Positions 8,839-19,024 of a DNA stretch of 64,000 nt are shown piece after piece. Made by a program: the position numbers and the translations under genes. Source of the stretch: Thiohalomonas denitrificans (GTDB lineage Bacteria > Pseudomonadota > Gammaproteobacteria > Thiohalomonadales > Thiohalomonadaceae); the NCBI RefSeq assembly GCF_900102855.1, contig NZ_FMWD01000003.1:1-64000 (forward strand), given 5' to 3'. The notes under the pieces were generated by a model that saw nothing but the letters and a program-made list of their open reading frames with translations, made no database searches and was not told the origin of the DNA. Within the stretch, counting starts at the first letter, position 1. The number at the start of each line of letters is the position of its first letter.

Positions 8839-9899
8839 AGCTCCTCGACAGCTATATCGCACGCACTGTCGCCGGCCATATCGGTACCGTCATGCTGGTG
8901 CTGCTCGCCATCTACTTCTTCAGCACCTTTGTTTCGGAAATGGGGGATGTGGGCAAGGGTGATTATACGGTCCTGGACGCCCTGCTTTTCACCCTGATGC
9001 AGGTCCCGTTGTATACCTATCAGCTTTTCCCTCTGGTGGCCCTTGTCGGGACCATGCTGGGTTTGGGGTCACTCGCCAATACGAGTGAATTGACGGTCAT
9101 GCGCGCGGCGGGTGTATCGATACGCCGCATCATGGTCGCGGTCATGAAAGTCGGTCTGATGATGGTGGTGGCGGTAACAGTGGTCGGCGAACTGATCGCC
9201 CCTCGCCTGGAAGTGCAGGCCCAGATGCAGCGTGCCGAGGCACTGGGTAAAGACATCAGCCTGAACACGAAAGATGGTCTTTGGGCCCGCGATGGCCGCT
9301 CATTCATCAATATTGAACGGCTGCTGGTGGATGGCCGCGCCTCCAACGTCCGCATCTACCGTTTCGATGACAACCACAGCCTGAGGGAGACGATCTTCGC
9401 CCCCCGGGGAATCTATCAAGATGACGCCTGGCAACTGGAACAGGTGGTTCGCACTCGAGTCACCCCCGAAGGGGTCGATAGCCGCCAGCTGGGGGAACTG
9501 CGCTGGGAAAGCAGCCTGGAGCCGGGCGTGATCGATGTGGTGGCGATCAAGCCCGAGAATCTCTCCGCCAGGGATCTCTGGGAATACCTGCGCTATATGC
9601 GAGAGAACGGCCTGGAAGACCGGCGCTACGACCTGGCGTTCTGGGTCCGGATCATGATCCCGTTCGCTACCGCCGGCATGGTCCTGCTTGCGGTTCCCTT
9701 CGTCTTCGGCTCCATGCGGACAGTGAGTATCGGGCAGCGCGTCATGCTCGGGGCGCTACTGGGTATCGGCTTCTATCTCTTCAATGCCATATTCAATCGT
9801 GTCGGCGTCGTCTACGACATCCCGCCATTCCTGGCGGCATCCTTGCCCACGTTCGTGGTCTACATACTGTGGGGGGTGATGATGAGGCGGATTCGGTAG
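8835..9899 (+). CDS. lptG: LPS export ABC transporter permease LptG
   Basis: 354 residues from a GTG at 8835 that overlaps the lptF stop (GTGA); longer open frame upstream is ignored because LptG homologues start at LLDSYIARTV. Six membrane segments in the 3+3 pattern surround a periplasmic domain (about 130-260). The motif SELTVMRAAGVS is the coupling helix that contacts LptB. It is the partner permease of LptF in the Lpt trans-envelope bridge. Confidence 0.96.
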   Translation: MKLLDSYIARTVAGHIGTVMLVLLAIYFFSTFVSEMGDVGKGDYTVLDALLFTLMQVPLYTYQLFPLVALVGTMLGLGSLANTSELTVMRAAGVSIRRIMVAVMKVGLMMVVAVTVVGELIAPRLEVQAQMQRAEALGKDISLNTKDGLWARDGRSFINIERLLVDGRASNVRIYRFDDNHSLRETIFAPRGIYQDDAWQLEQVVRTRVTPEGVDSRQLGELRWESSLEPGVIDVVAIKPENLSARDLWEYLRYMRENGLEDRRYDLAFWVRIMIPFATAGMVLLAVPFVFGSMRTVSIGQRVMLGALLGIGFYLFNAIFNRVGVVYDIPPFLAASLPTFVVYILWGVMMRRIR

Positions 9900-10043
9900 G
9901 GCTGGCTAGTTGCTAGTGGCGAGTAGCGAGTGGCTAGTGATGAGGGGTCCAGGCGGGAAATAGTGCAACGTAGCCGAGGGGCCTGTGACCCGCAACTAGC
10001 TACTAACCCCTCGTCCCTCGCCACTAGCAACTAGCCACTAGCT
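9900..10043. repeat. CTAGTGGC/GCTAGT repeat hairpin
   Basis: The left end contains GCTAGTTGCTAGTGGCGAG and the right end contains its complement CTCGCCACTAGCAACTAGC, with further partial copies inside. It fills the convergent gap between lptG and the RDD gene. The right arm runs into the RDD frame and supplies its last two codons and the TAG stop. Confidence 0.85.
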
Positions 10044-10469
10044 ACTTTTCGGAAGGACAATCAGTCTGGTTTGCGAGTAGCGGTCGTGCCAGGTGAGTTT
10101 TTCCGGATCCACCAGTGACCACAGGAAGCCGGCCCCCAGGGCGCCCCACGACACATAGGCGACCAGGTAGCGCAGGAGTGCCTGCCACAGGGAAATGGGT
10201 CCGCCGTCGTAACGAACGACCCGCAACCGCCAAGCGCGCATCCCCAGCGTCTGTCCTCCGTGGATCCAGAACCAGGCAAAGAAAATGAACGCAACCAGGA
10301 ACAGATAGCTGGTGAAAAGCGGATTGCCGGCACGGACCGCCTCGCCTCCGGTTAGCGGCAGCACTACAGCGGAAGCGATAAAGAGCACCGCCATCAGCAA
10401 CAGGCCGTCATAGAGAATGGCGGCAAGACGCCGTAGCAGGCTCGCATTGGGGAGATCGGATGGGCTCAT
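10038..10469 (-). CDS. RDD family membrane protein
   Basis: 143 residues with the RDD domain: LLRRLAAILYDGLLLMAVLF at the start, a second membrane segment (FLVAFIFFAWFWIHGGQTLGMRAWRLRVV) with the conserved G-x-T-L-G-x-x motif, and a third near residue 105. These small inner-membrane proteins are often near purine or proteolysis genes; their function is poorly known. The last codons and stop are provided by an intergenic repeat, so the native C-terminus may have been altered. Divergent from purL. Confidence 0.88.
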   Translation of the reverse strand: MSPSDLPNASLLRRLAAILYDGLLLMAVLFIASAVVLPLTGGEAVRAGNPLFTSYLFLVAFIFFAWFWIHGGQTLGMRAWRLRVVRYDGGPISLWQALLRYLVAYVSWGALGAGFLWSLVDPEKLTWHDRYSQTRLIVLPKSS

Positions 10470-10664
10470 GAGGGTCCGGTTTGGAGATGAGCGGGCGATT
10501 ATAGCAATTTGTACCGCGACTCATCAGCCATGCTTCACTGAAGCCGCGAATCGGCAACCGCGGCTGGTCATCCGACCGGCACTAGCCCGCAGGCCCCGCA
10601 CCCCTGTAAAATCCGCTTCTCTTTCCACTGATTGTCCCACTACCAGCGAAGAAGGCCCGTATCG

Positions 10665-13600
10665 ATGCTGATCCTCCGCGGAAGCCCCGCCCTCTCTCCT
10701 TTTCGGCTTGAAAAGCTGCTCTCCCGGGTGCAGCAGAGCGTGCCGGCCGTGGACCACCTTTATGCCGAGTTCGTCCATTTTGTCGATCTGGAGGAGAAGC
10801 TGGACGAAACCCAACGGGGCATTCTGGACCGTATTTTGACCTATGGCCCCGCGATCCCCGGTGAGGAGCCGGAAGGGCAGTCGCTGGTGATCACCCCCCG
10901 TGCAGGCACCATCTCGGCCTGGTCCTCGAAGGCGAGCGATATCGCCCGCAATTGCGGACTCAGCCACGTGCGGCGTATCGAACGCGGAGTGGTCTACTAC
11001 CTCAAGGCGGATGGCCGGGTGCTGGAGGACGATGTCCTCGCGGAGGTGGCGACGCTGCTATACGACCGCATGACCGAAAATGCATTCTACCGGCTGGAGG
11101 AGGCCGAAGGGCTGTTCCTCACTACCGAGCCGCGTCCCCTGCAGACGGTGGATATCCTCACCGGCGGAAGCGGTGCGCTGGCGAAGGCCAACCGCGACTG
11201 GGGGCTGGCGCTGGCCGAGGATGAAATCGACTATCTGGTCGAAAATTTCCGGAAACTCGGCCGCAATCCCTCCGATGCCGAGTTGATGATGTTTGCCCAG
11301 GCGAACTCCGAACACTGCCGACACAAGATCTTCAATGCCGACTGGATTATCGATGGACGGAGACAGGAACGCTCCCTGTTCAAGATGATCCGTAATACCC
11401 ACGAGCAGCATCCGGCGGGGGTATTGTCGGCATACCACGACAACGCTTCGGTCATCGAGGGCTTTGAAGCGGGTCGCTTCTTTCCCGACCCCGACAGTGG
11501 ACTGTATGGGGCGTGCAAGGAACCGGTCCACTTCATGATTAAGGTGGAGACCCACAATCATCCCACCGCCATTTCTCCGAGTCCGGGAGCCGCCACCGGT
11601 TCCGGCGGCGAAATCCGGGATGAGGGCGCCACCGGCCGCGGCGGCAAACCCAAGGCGGGGTTGACCGGGTTTTCCGTCTCCAATCTCCGCATCCCCGATT
11701 TCGAGCAGCCGTGGGAGAGTAATTACGGCAAGCCGAATCGCATCGTTTCGGCGCTGGAGGTGATGCTCGAGGGACCCATTGGTGCCGCCTCGTTCAACAA
11801 TGAATTCGGCCGCCCGGCCATCAATGGCTACTTCCGGACCTATGAGGAGCGGGTGAACGGCCCTGCGGGCGAGGAAGTGCGCGGCTATCACAAGCCGATC
11901 ATGCTCGCGGGCGGTATTGGCAACATCCGTGCCGAACACGTCGACAAGAACCGGATCCCCGCCGCTGCGCAGCTGGTGGTGCTGGGTGGTCCGGCAATGC
12001 TCATCGGCCTTGGCGGCGGCGCTGCTTCCTCCATGACCTCGGGACAGAGTGCCGAGGATCTGGACTTCGCCTCCGTACAGCGCTCCAATCCCGAGATGGA
12101 GCGTCGCTGCCAGGAGGTGATCGACCGCTGCTGGCAGCAGGGGGAGGCCAATCCCATCGTTTCGATCCACGACGTCGGTGCCGGCGGTCTCTCCAACGCC
12201 ATGCCCGAACTGGTGGATGACGCCGGCAGGGGCGGTCGTTTCGAGCTGCGCACCATTCCCAACGACGACCAGGGCATGTCACCAAAGGAGATCTGGTGCA
12301 ACGAGGCCCAGGAGCGTTATGTGCTGGCCGTGCAACCGGCGGACATGGAGCGGTTTGCCGCCATCTGCGAGCGGGAGCGTTGCCCCTACGCCGTGATCGG
12401 CGAGGCCAGTGAGGATCGGCAACTGACGCTGGGTGATGGTCACTTCGACAACACCCCTATCGATATGCCGATGGAGGTGCTGCTGGGCAAGCCGCCCAAA
12501 ATGCTGCGTGATGTGCACCACAAGACCTTCAAAAAACCGGAATTCCATTCGGCACGGATCGATCTGAAGGAGGCTGCCTATCGCCTGCTGCGTCTGCCTG
12601 CCATTGCCGACAAGCGATTCCTGATCACTATCGGTGACCGCAGTGTCACCGGGCTGGTGGCACGTGACCAGATGGTGGGGCCGTGGCAGGAGCCGGTGGC
12701 CGACTGTGGGGTCACCGCCACCAGCTACGACGTCTACACCGGTGAGGCGATGGCCATGGGTGAGCGCACTCCGATAGCGCTTCTCGACCATGCGGCCAGC
12801 GCGCGCATGGCAGTGGGTGAGGCGCTCACCAACATCGCTGCCGCACGTATCAGGCAGACCTCGGACATCAAGCTCTCGGCCAACTGGATGGCCCCGGCGG
12901 GCCATCCGGGCGAGGATGCGGGGCTCTACGATGCCGTGCGCGCCGTGGGTATGGAGCTGTGTCCGGCACTGGGGCTGGCTATTCCTGTGGGCAAGGACTC
13001 CATGTCGATGAAAACCGTCTGGCAAGAGGGGAACGACGAGCGTTCCGTCACCGCGCCGCTCTCGCTCATCGTCACCGCCTTTGCGCCGGTGCTGGATATC
13101 CGCAAAACCCGCACCCCCGAGCTGCGTAGCGACAAGGGCGATACCGACCTCATCTTTATCGATCTGGGCAAGGGACGTAACCGTCTCGGCGGCTCCTGCC
13201 TGGCCCAGGTCTACAAGGAGCTGGGACACCACACCCCGGATCTCGATGATCCGCTTCAGTTCAAGGCCTTCTTCGATACCATCCAGGAACTTTCGGAGCG
13301 CAAGCTGCTTCTGGCCTACCATGACCGATCCGACGGCGGCCTGTTCACCACACTGGCGGAAATGGCCTTTGCCGGTCGGACCGGCATCAACATCGAGCTC
13401 GACGGACTCGGCGAAGGCGATGATGCCGCGCTGCTGTTCAGTGAGGAGCTGGGGGCCGTGATCCAGGTGCGCCACAGCGATACCGATGAAGTCTTGCAAT
13501 GGTTGCGGGAGGCGGGGCTTGGCAAACAGAGCCGCGTTATCGGTGAGTTGAATGATGAAGACCGCATCGTCATCAGCCGCGACCGCATCGAGTTGCTGAA

Positions 13601-14567
13601 CGAGCTTCGGGTAGAGCTGCAGCGGGCATGGTCGGAAACCAGCTATCGCATGCAGGCCCTGCGCGATAATCCGGAGTGTGCGCAGGAGGAGTTCGACCGC
13701 CTGCTGGACGTGAATGATCCGGGTCTCTACGTCGACCTCAACTTTGAGCCGGAAGAGGATGTGGCCAAGCCCTACATCGCCACGGGAGTGCGTCCCCGCG
13801 TGGCGGTGCTTCGTGAACAGGGCGTCAACGGTCAGGTTGAGATGGCGGCGGCGTTCAGTCGCGCCGGGTTTGACGCGGTGGACGTCCACATGAGTGATAT
13901 CATTGCCGGGCGAATCGCGCTCGATGGTTTCAAGGGCGTAGTAGCCTGCGGCGGCTTCTCCTATGGAGACGTTCTTGGTGCCGGTGAAGGGTGGGCGAAG
14001 TCGATTCTTTTCAATGCGCGGGCACGGGAGCAGTTCGAGGTCTTCTTCAGTCGCAATGACAGTTTCGGTCTGGGGGTCTGCAATGGCTGCCAGATGATGT
14101 CCAACCTTCACGAACTGATCCCCGGTGCCGAGTTGTGGCCGCACTTCGTGCGCAACACCTCCGAGCAGTTCGAGGCCCGGGTGTCGATGGTGGAAGTGAT
14201 GAAGTCGCCATCGCTGTTCCTGGCCGGTATGGAAGGCTCACGGATGCCTATCGCCGTGGCTCATGGCGAAGGTCGGGCGGAGTTCGCCGATGCCGATAAC
14301 GGACCGGCGGCGGCTCTGCGCGAGAATGCAGTGGCGCTTCGCTATGTGGACAACTACGGTGACCCGACCGAAATCTATCCTGGCAACCCCAACGGTTCAC
14401 CGCTCGGCATTACCGGACTCACCAACCGCGACGGGCGTTTCACCATCCTGATGCCACACCCCGAGCGGGTATTCAGGGCCGTTCAGCACTCCTGGCATCC
14501 CGATGAATGGGGCGCCGACGGCTCCTGGATGCGGATGTTCCGCAACGCCCGCGTCTGGGTGGGATAA
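10665..14567 (+). CDS. purL: Phosphoribosylformylglycinamidine synthase (large, fused form)
   Basis: 1300 residues. Catalyses the ATP- and glutamine-dependent conversion of FGAR to FGAM, the fourth step of purine synthesis. Order: N-terminal PurS-like domain, linker, two AIRS-like FGAM synthase halves, C-terminal class I glutamine amidotransferase with nucleophile Cys1139 in GVCNGCQMM and the His/Glu pair in MPHPERVF. The ATG at 10665 ([19 protein letters not shown]) aligns with E. coli PurL; an in-frame TTG 11 codons upstream is less likely. It is a single gene, as in other gammaproteobacteria. Confidence 0.98.
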   Translation: MLILRGSPALSPFRLEKLLSRVQQSVPAVDHLYAEFVHFVDLEEKLDETQRGILDRILTYGPAIPGEEPEGQSLVITPRAGTISAWSSKASDIARNCGLSHVRRIERGVVYYLKADGRVLEDDVLAEVATLLYDRMTENAFYRLEEAEGLFLTTEPRPLQTVDILTGGSGALAKANRDWGLALAEDEIDYLVENFRKLGRNPSDAELMMFAQANSEHCRHKIFNADWIIDGRRQERSLFKMIRNTHEQHPAGVLSAYHDNASVIEGFEAGRFFPDPDSGLYGACKEPVHFMIKVETHNHPTAISPSPGAATGSGGEIRDEGATGRGGKPKAGLTGFSVSNLRIPDFEQPWESNYGKPNRIVSALEVMLEGPIGAASFNNEFGRPAINGYFRTYEERVNGPAGEEVRGYHKPIMLAGGIGNIRAEHVDKNRIPAAAQLVVLGGPAMLIGLGGGAASSMTSGQSAEDLDFASVQRSNPEMERRCQEVIDRCWQQGEANPIVSIHDVGAGGLSNAMPELVDDAGRGGRFELRTIPNDDQGMSPKEIWCNEAQERYVLAVQPADMERFAAICERERCPYAVIGEASEDRQLTLGDGHFDNTPIDMPMEVLLGKPPKMLRDVHHKTFKKPEFHSARIDLKEAAYRLLRLPAIADKRFLITIGDRSVTGLVARDQMVGPWQEPVADCGVTATSYDVYTGEAMAMGERTPIALLDHAASARMAVGEALTNIAAARIRQTSDIKLSANWMAPAGHPGEDAGLYDAVRAVGMELCPALGLAIPVGKDSMSMKTVWQEGNDERSVTAPLSLIVTAFAPVLDIRKTRTPELRSDKGDTDLIFIDLGKGRNRLGGSCLAQVYKELGHHTPDLDDPLQFKAFFDTIQELSERKLLLAYHDRSDGGLFTTLAEMAFAGRTGINIELDGLGEGDDAALLFSEELGAVIQVRHSDTDEVLQWLREAGLGKQSRVIGELNDEDRIVISRDRIELLNELRVELQRAWSETSYRMQALRDNPECAQEEFDRLLDVNDPGLYVDLNFEPEEDVAKPYIATGVRPRVAVLREQGVNGQVEMAAAFSRAGFDAVDVHMSDIIAGRIALDGFKGVVACGGFSYGDVLGAGEGWAKSILFNARAREQFEVFFSRNDSFGLGVCNGCQMMSNLHELIPGAELWPHFVRNTSEQFEARVSMVEVMKSPSLFLAGMEGSRMPIAVAHGEGRAEFADADNGPAAALRENAVALRYVDNYGDPTEIYPGNPNGSPLGITGLTNRDGRFTILMPHPERVFRAVQHSWHPDEWGADGSWMRMFRNARVWVG

Positions 14568-14569
14568 CA

Positions 14570-14757
14570 GCGTTAACCACGGGGGACACGGGGAGCACGG
14601 GGGGATTCAGGTACCGACGTGTAACCTCCGAATAACGATCACCACGGAGTGCACAGAGGTAAATCGACAATACAGCGATTAACCATCGAGATGCGGGGAA
14701 TTTATGTAGCCCCGTGTACCCCGTGCTCCCCGTGGTAGCCTCTTTTTTCTCCGTGTT
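14570..14757. repeat. CCACGGGG-type dispersed repeats
   Basis: At 14576-14601 the sequence reads CCACGGGGGACACGGGGAGC, and at 14714-14740 the opposite orientation CCCCGTGTACCCCGTGCTCC, so the 211-bp gap can fold back on itself. A CACGGAGTGCACAGAGG stretch near 14642 is a relative of the repeats at 55200. Confidence 0.75.
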
Positions 14758-14778
14758 CTCAGTGGTAAAACTTTGCAG

Positions 14779-15198
14779 TCACTGATGCCGAAGCAGTTCG
14801 GCCAGCCGCATGGGGGCATCGGTGTCTTTTCCCAGTTCCCACAGCTCCATGGTCTTTGCGCCCTCTTCGAAGGCCTCGCGGCCGCGGGGTTTGAAACGGG
14901 CGTATTCAAAATCCGATAACAGGGACTCCACCTCACCTTTTGTGGCGCCCACCTCCCGCAGTTGTTCCTGCCCGACTTCAATGAAACCGAGTTCATTGAG
15001 ATGGTGCTGCTTGGCGGCAAAGCGGGCTGCGCCCAGAAAATACTCCAGATAGGCATAGCGGCGGTACATATCGTCCGGAGCAGGGGTGGAGACATCGGTC
15101 CGGGAAAAGCTGGCCTCCCGGAAAATGGCCAAGTCACGACGGGCGCGGGAGCGCGGATCATTATCATCGGCTTTCAAAAGGTCGCGAATCCTTCCCAT
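14779..15198 (-). CDS. conserved-looking unknown protein
   Basis: 139 residues, soluble, mostly helical. It starts MGRIRDLLKADDNDPRSRARRDLAIFREASF; a middle segment (MYRRYAYLEYFLGAARFAAKQHH) looks like a helical core. No motif I can name. Codon use and GC match the neighbours and the frame is intact, so I take it as real. It stands between two repeat-filled gaps and is divergent from the DUF488 gene. Confidence 0.65.
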   Translation of the reverse strand: MGRIRDLLKADDNDPRSRARRDLAIFREASFSRTDVSTPAPDDMYRRYAYLEYFLGAARFAAKQHHLNELGFIEVGQEQLREVGATKGEVESLLSDFEYARFKPRGREAFEEGAKTMELWELGKDTDAPMRLAELLRHQ

Positions 15199-15283
15199 GG
15201 CTGCACCCTTTCCTTGACCTGGATACTGAGTACACTCAGCGCAAGAGGCTGGTAATTCTTGAATTTAAAAATAGTTCAATACC

Positions 15284-15673
15284 ATGGATATCCGAACAAA
15301 ACGGGTTTACGAAACACCTGCCAAGGCTGACGGACTACGCATCCTGGTCGATCGGGTATGGCCGCGAGGCGTCAAAAAGGAACAAGCCGCGGTTCAACAC
15401 TGGATGAAATCGCTGGCACCCAGCAGCGACCTGCGTAAATGGTTCGGGCATGATCCGAACCGCTGGAGCGAATTTCAGGAACGCTACCGGCGTGAGCTGG
15501 ACAAGACCCCGGATGCGGTCGCGGAGATCTGCCGGGCCGCCGGTGAGGGGACGATCACCCTGATCTATTCGGCACGAGATGATGTCCACAACAACGCCGT
15601 GGCGCTACGTGAGTATCTTTTGAAGCGCTGCGCACATCACAGGAGTACTGCAGGTAATGATGCCGGCCATTGA
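15284..15673 (+). CDS. DUF488 (YeaO-like) family protein
   Basis: 129 residues. The motif ILVDRVWPRGVKKE followed by WMKSLAPSSDLRKWFGHDPNRWSEFQERY is characteristic of the YeaO-like DUF488 family, small cytoplasmic proteins of unknown activity. The canonical domain ends near residue 116 (YSARDDVHNNAVALREYL); the last residues, GNDAGH, overlap the next gene's start. Coupled by overlap to the phosphatase gene downstream. Confidence 0.88.
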   Translation: MDIRTKRVYETPAKADGLRILVDRVWPRGVKKEQAAVQHWMKSLAPSSDLRKWFGHDPNRWSEFQERYRRELDKTPDAVAEICRAAGEGTITLIYSARDDVHNNAVALREYLLKRCAHHRSTAGNDAGH

Positions 15674-16451
15674 GGAATTGCAGTCGATTATCGCGGAAGC
15701 TGCACGCACGGAGCTGCTGCCGCGTTTTGGTGCGGTGGCCCGAAAAAAGGCCGATGGTAGCCTGGTCACGGAGGCTGACCTTGCCATGCAGCAGCGCCTC
15801 GCTACGGCCCTTGCAAAGCGGTGGCCGCAAATCGCGCTGTTGGGTGAGGAGATGCCTGCGGCGCAACAGCAGCAATTGCTGGATGAATCGCGCGAGGGCC
15901 TGTGGCTGCTGGACCCGCTGGATGGCACCACCAATTTCTCCATGGGATTGCCGTTTTTTTCCGTATCCCTGGCACTGTTGGTGGACGGCGAGATTGAACG
16001 TGGAGTGGTCTATGATCCGATTCGCGACGAATCCTTTTCGGCAGTGAAGGGCGAGGGTGCTGCTCTCGATGGAGCGCCGCTCCGCGATTGCGCGCCGGAT
16101 TTGCCGCTGGCCAACGGCATCGGTGCCGTGGACTTCAAGCGACTCTCCTCTGAACTGGCCTGCCGCGTAGTCAGTGAGCCCCCCTTTGCCTCGCAGCGAA
16201 ACTGCGGCTCGTCCGCCCTGGACTGGTGCACCCTGGCGGCCGGGCGCTACCACGTCTACCTGCATGGGCGTCAAAAACTCTGGGACTACGCCGCCGGCAG
16301 TCTGATTCTGCAGGAGGCGGGCGGCCGTGCCGCCACCCTTGAGGGGGAGGCAGTATTTACCCCGAGATTGGCGCCCCGCTCCGTGGTGGCCGGCGCCGAC
16401 CGGGAGTTGTTCGAGCGCTGGTTCGCCTGGGTCGGGGATACTGCGGGCTAA
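15657..16451 (+). CDS. inositol-monophosphatase family enzyme
   Basis: 264 residues with the family's metal-binding signatures in order: Glu in LLGEEMP (about 62), DPLDGTTNFSMGLPFF (about 84-99) and the C-terminal WDYAAGSLILQEAGG (about 211). Members hydrolyse inositol phosphates, 3'-phosphoadenosine phosphate, fructose bisphosphate or histidinol phosphate; the substrate here cannot be read from sequence. The start codon lies inside the end of the DUF488 gene. ATG at 15657 and 15660 are both possible. Confidence 0.92.
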   Translation: MMPAIEELQSIIAEAARTELLPRFGAVARKKADGSLVTEADLAMQQRLATALAKRWPQIALLGEEMPAAQQQQLLDESREGLWLLDPLDGTTNFSMGLPFFSVSLALLVDGEIERGVVYDPIRDESFSAVKGEGAALDGAPLRDCAPDLPLANGIGAVDFKRLSSELACRVVSEPPFASQRNCGSSALDWCTLAAGRYHVYLHGRQKLWDYAAGSLILQEAGGRAATLEGEAVFTPRLAPRSVVAGADRELFERWFAWVGDTAG

Positions 16452-16834
16452 CCCACGGTGCCAGGCCAGCATTGTGGTAAGGGCGTAGGGGTCCATGCGG
16501 AAAATTGTGGGGCTCCCTTCGGGCCGGCTCACAAGTCTCGTCGGCTGCGTCGGCAATCGTTTGAATTGGCTACGACCAGTCCCCTCTCCTGCGCCCAGGG
16601 CAACCACATAATTTAGGGATTCGATTGCAAAACCCCTATTCGATCATCTACTGATCTCTTGCGCCACTAAAACGTTATCGATCCACCCGGTAAACGAATT
16701 TGATCTCCTCTGCAGCCTGGTAAGTTCCGGAAACGACTCGCAGCCGAATAATCCGACGAAATGGGACCTGAACTGTCGAACAACCAAAGACGTTTTCAAC
16801 AGCCCGTAAGAACAAGCAAAGGTATCGCGGATAA
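16452..16834. other. 383-bp gap upstream of acr3
   Basis: No gene seen. It contains GGTCCATGCGGAAAATTGTGG at 16490-16510, a variant of a short motif also found at about 9949 and in the hairpin at 43069. No ArsR-type dyad was found next to the acr3 start, so how the arsenite exporter is controlled is not evident. Confidence 0.5.
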
Positions 16835-17917
16835 ATGACCGAACGTGCAAAAAAGGGTGAGGTCCCCGATCCCCGCGAAGGGATGGGGGTGTTCGAGCGC
16901 TACCTCTCGGTTTGGGTCGCCCTGGCGATCGTGGTCGGAGTCTCGGTGGGGCAGTGGGCACCGGCACTGCCGACGGCGCTGGCGGCGTGGGAGTACTATC
17001 AGGTCTCCATCCCGGTCGCCGTTCTCATCTGGGCGATGATCTTCCCGATGATGGTGCAGATTGATTTTGCCTCCATCCTCGGTGTGCGCCGCCAGCCGAA
17101 GGGGCTGACCATCACCACCACGGTCAACTGGCTGATCAAGCCCTTCACCATGTTTGCCATCGCCTGGTTCTTTCTGCTGGTGGTGTTCGCGCCGCTGATC
17201 CCCGAACCGTTGGCGCGGGAGTACCTGGCCGGGGCCATCCTGCTCGGGGCCGCCCCCTGCACGGCGATGGTCTTTGTCTGGAGCTATCTGACCCGGGGGG
17301 ATGCGGCCTATACCCTGGTGCAGGTGGCGGTAAATGACCTCATTATGCTGTTCGCCTTCGCACCGATCGTGGTGCTGCTGCTGGGGATCTCTGACATCCA
17401 GGTGCCGTGGGATACCGTGGCGCTTTCGGTGCTGCTCTATATCGTCATACCGCTGGGCGCCGGCTACGCCACCCGTCTGCTTGTGATCCGGCGGCGGGGT
17501 AGCGAGTGGTTCGACAACGTCTTCATGAAGCGCATCGCCCCGGTGACGCCGATCGGCCTGATTCTGACCCTGGTGCTGCTGTTCGCCTTTCAGGGTGAGG
17601 TGATCCTCGATAATCCGCTGCACATCGCGCTCATCGCGGTGCCCCTGATCATCCAGACCGTCCTCATCTTCTTTATCGCCTACGGCTGGGCGAAGGCGTG
17701 GCGGGTCCCGCACAACGTGGCGGCGCCGGGGGCGATGATCGGCGCCAGCAACTTCTTCGAGCTGGCGGTCGCCGCCGCCATTGCTCTGTTCGGACTGCAA
17801 TCGGGCGCCGCTCTGGCGACCGTGGTGGGTGTACTGGTGGAGGTACCGCTGATGCTGGCCCTGGTGCGTATCGCCAATCGCACCCGGCATCACTTCCTGC
17901 CGACGGGAAGTGCATGA
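16835..17917 (+). CDS. acr3: Acr3-type arsenite efflux transporter
   Basis: 360 residues with about ten membrane segments. The start (GVFERYLSVWVALAIVVGVSVGQWAP), IDFASILGVRRQPKGL and the motif GAILLGAAPCTAMVFVWSYLTRGD identify Acr3 of the BART superfamily; Cys142 in that motif is the conserved cysteine needed for arsenite transport. It uses the proton-motive force to pump arsenite out of the cell. No arsR or arsC is next to it. Its stop overlaps the start of the CC-motif gene (ATGA), which itself overlaps the stress-protein gene, forming one coupled three-gene unit. Confidence 0.95.
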   Translation: MTERAKKGEVPDPREGMGVFERYLSVWVALAIVVGVSVGQWAPALPTALAAWEYYQVSIPVAVLIWAMIFPMMVQIDFASILGVRRQPKGLTITTTVNWLIKPFTMFAIAWFFLLVVFAPLIPEPLAREYLAGAILLGAAPCTAMVFVWSYLTRGDAAYTLVQVAVNDLIMLFAFAPIVVLLLGISDIQVPWDTVALSVLLYIVIPLGAGYATRLLVIRRRGSEWFDNVFMKRIAPVTPIGLILTLVLLFAFQGEVILDNPLHIALIAVPLIIQTVLIFFIAYGWAKAWRVPHNVAAPGAMIGASNFFELAVAAAIALFGLQSGAALATVVGVLVEVPLMLALVRIANRTRHHFLPTGSA

Positions 17918-18225
17918 ACGACCAGCCGCAGGTGAGCATAAGTGAGTCGGCCCGCCGCTGGCTGCTGAGGCACGGCGGCGTGGTGACCGTGCGCTACTCG
18001 CCGCGCCACGGCTGTTGCGGCGGGGAGGCGGCGGTGCCGGTGGTCGAGCCACACGCGCCGGACAATCCGGAGGGGTTTACCCGCCTGGCGCTGGACGGGG
18101 TGGATTGCTATCTGGCCGCAGGGCTCGAGGTGGAGGACACGGTATCCGTGTCGCTGGAAGGGTTCTGGTACTGGCGCCGGCTTTATGTGGAGGGGATTGG
18201 TATGAGGAGTCGGAAGGATGTTTGA
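17914..18225 (+). CDS. small CC-motif (HesB-like) protein
   Basis: 103 residues. The fold pattern (ISESARRWLLRHGGVVTVRY... then two beta-rich stretches) resembles the HesB/IscA-like domain, but the only cysteines are an adjacent pair, Cys34-Cys35, in RHGCCGGEA. I recall a family of CC or C-selenocysteine small proteins with this motif next to arsenic transporters; I cannot confirm membership here. A role in arsenite or metal binding is inferred from the vicinal cysteines and from coupling to acr3 (4-base overlap) and to the downstream stress-protein gene (8-base overlap). Confidence 0.75.
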   Translation: MNDQPQVSISESARRWLLRHGGVVTVRYSPRHGCCGGEAAVPVVEPHAPDNPEGFTRLALDGVDCYLAAGLEVEDTVSVSLEGFWYWRRLYVEGIGMRSRKDV

Positions 18226-19024
18226 ACATGCATTGGTGGCCATCGATTTCTCCCCGGCCTCGGAGGTATTGCAGCGTCGGCTGGAGCACCTCGCGGCGTG
18301 GGGAACCCGCCGGTTGACACTGGTATATGTGCTCAGTACCCGCTATCCGGCCGCGCCCGCCGAGACCCATCGCAGCCATTATGAGGCACGGCTGGCGGAG
18401 ATGGCCGAAGCGCTCTCGGCCAAGGGATTTGCGGTTGAGTGGGACGTGCGCTCCGGCGAGCCCGGCGCCGAGTTGGTGGCGGCGGCGGAACAGTTCGGAG
18501 CTGACCTGATCCTGGCCGGTAGCCGGGGCCACAGTGTCTTCCGGGAGTTGTTTCTCGGCAGTGTCGTACTGGATGTCGCGCGGCTCACAAACCACCCGCT
18601 CTGGTTAGAACCGTTAAACGAGACAGAGAGTACGCCGCCTCCGGAGACGCTACTGCTCGCGACCGACGGTTCCGCCGGGGCTCAGGGTGCCGAAAGGGTA
18701 TTTGCCGAGCTCGCCACCCGCTGCCGTCGGGCGATGGCAGTTCAGGTGGCAGCCTGTAATGAAGAGACGGGGTTGGCCATCGAAACGGCCGATGCGGAGC
18801 GGCATTTGCGGAGCCTTGCCGGCGGCGCCGGCCCGATCGAGACCCGGCTGATCTGCGGCGATCCGCCGACGGCGATCGCCCAGACCGCCCGCGAAATAGC
18901 GGCAGGACTCATACTCGTCGGCAAGCGCGGACACAATCCCATGCGGGAACTGCTACTGGGAAGCACTGCCGAGGCGGTCTGCCGCCGGGCAGGACGTGCG
19001 GTTCTGCTGGTGCCCTCGACGTAG
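18218..19024 (+). CDS. tandem universal stress protein
   Basis: 268 residues with two UspA domains. Domain 1 (1-about 135) starts MFEHALVAIDFSPASE and ends DLILAGSRGHSVFRELFLGSV; domain 2 (about 142-268) starts LLLATDGSAGAQGAERVF and ends LILVGKRGHNPMRELLLGSTAEAVCRRAGRAVLLV. Both have the G-x2-G-x9-G(S/T)-like ATP-binding loop. It is the third gene of the Acr3 unit and presumably a stress-response partner, though the exact function of such proteins is rarely known. Confidence 0.9.
   Translation: MFEHALVAIDFSPASEVLQRRLEHLAAWGTRRLTLVYVLSTRYPAAPAETHRSHYEARLAEMAEALSAKGFAVEWDVRSGEPGAELVAAAEQFGADLILAGSRGHSVFRELFLGSVVLDVARLTNHPLWLEPLNETESTPPPETLLLATDGSAGAQGAERVFAELATRCRRAMAVQVAACNEETGLAIETADAERHLRSLAGGAGPIETRLICGDPPTAIAQTAREIAAGLILVGKRGHNPMRELLLGSTAEAVCRRAGRAVLLVPST

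Noticed and set aside
12279-14144. 621-codon minus-strand frame opposite purL
   Set aside because: Same reason: complement of a well-conserved enzyme with no independent features.
15657-16451. naming the phosphatase suhB or hisN
   Set aside because: The signatures are common to the whole family and the neighbours give no pathway clue.
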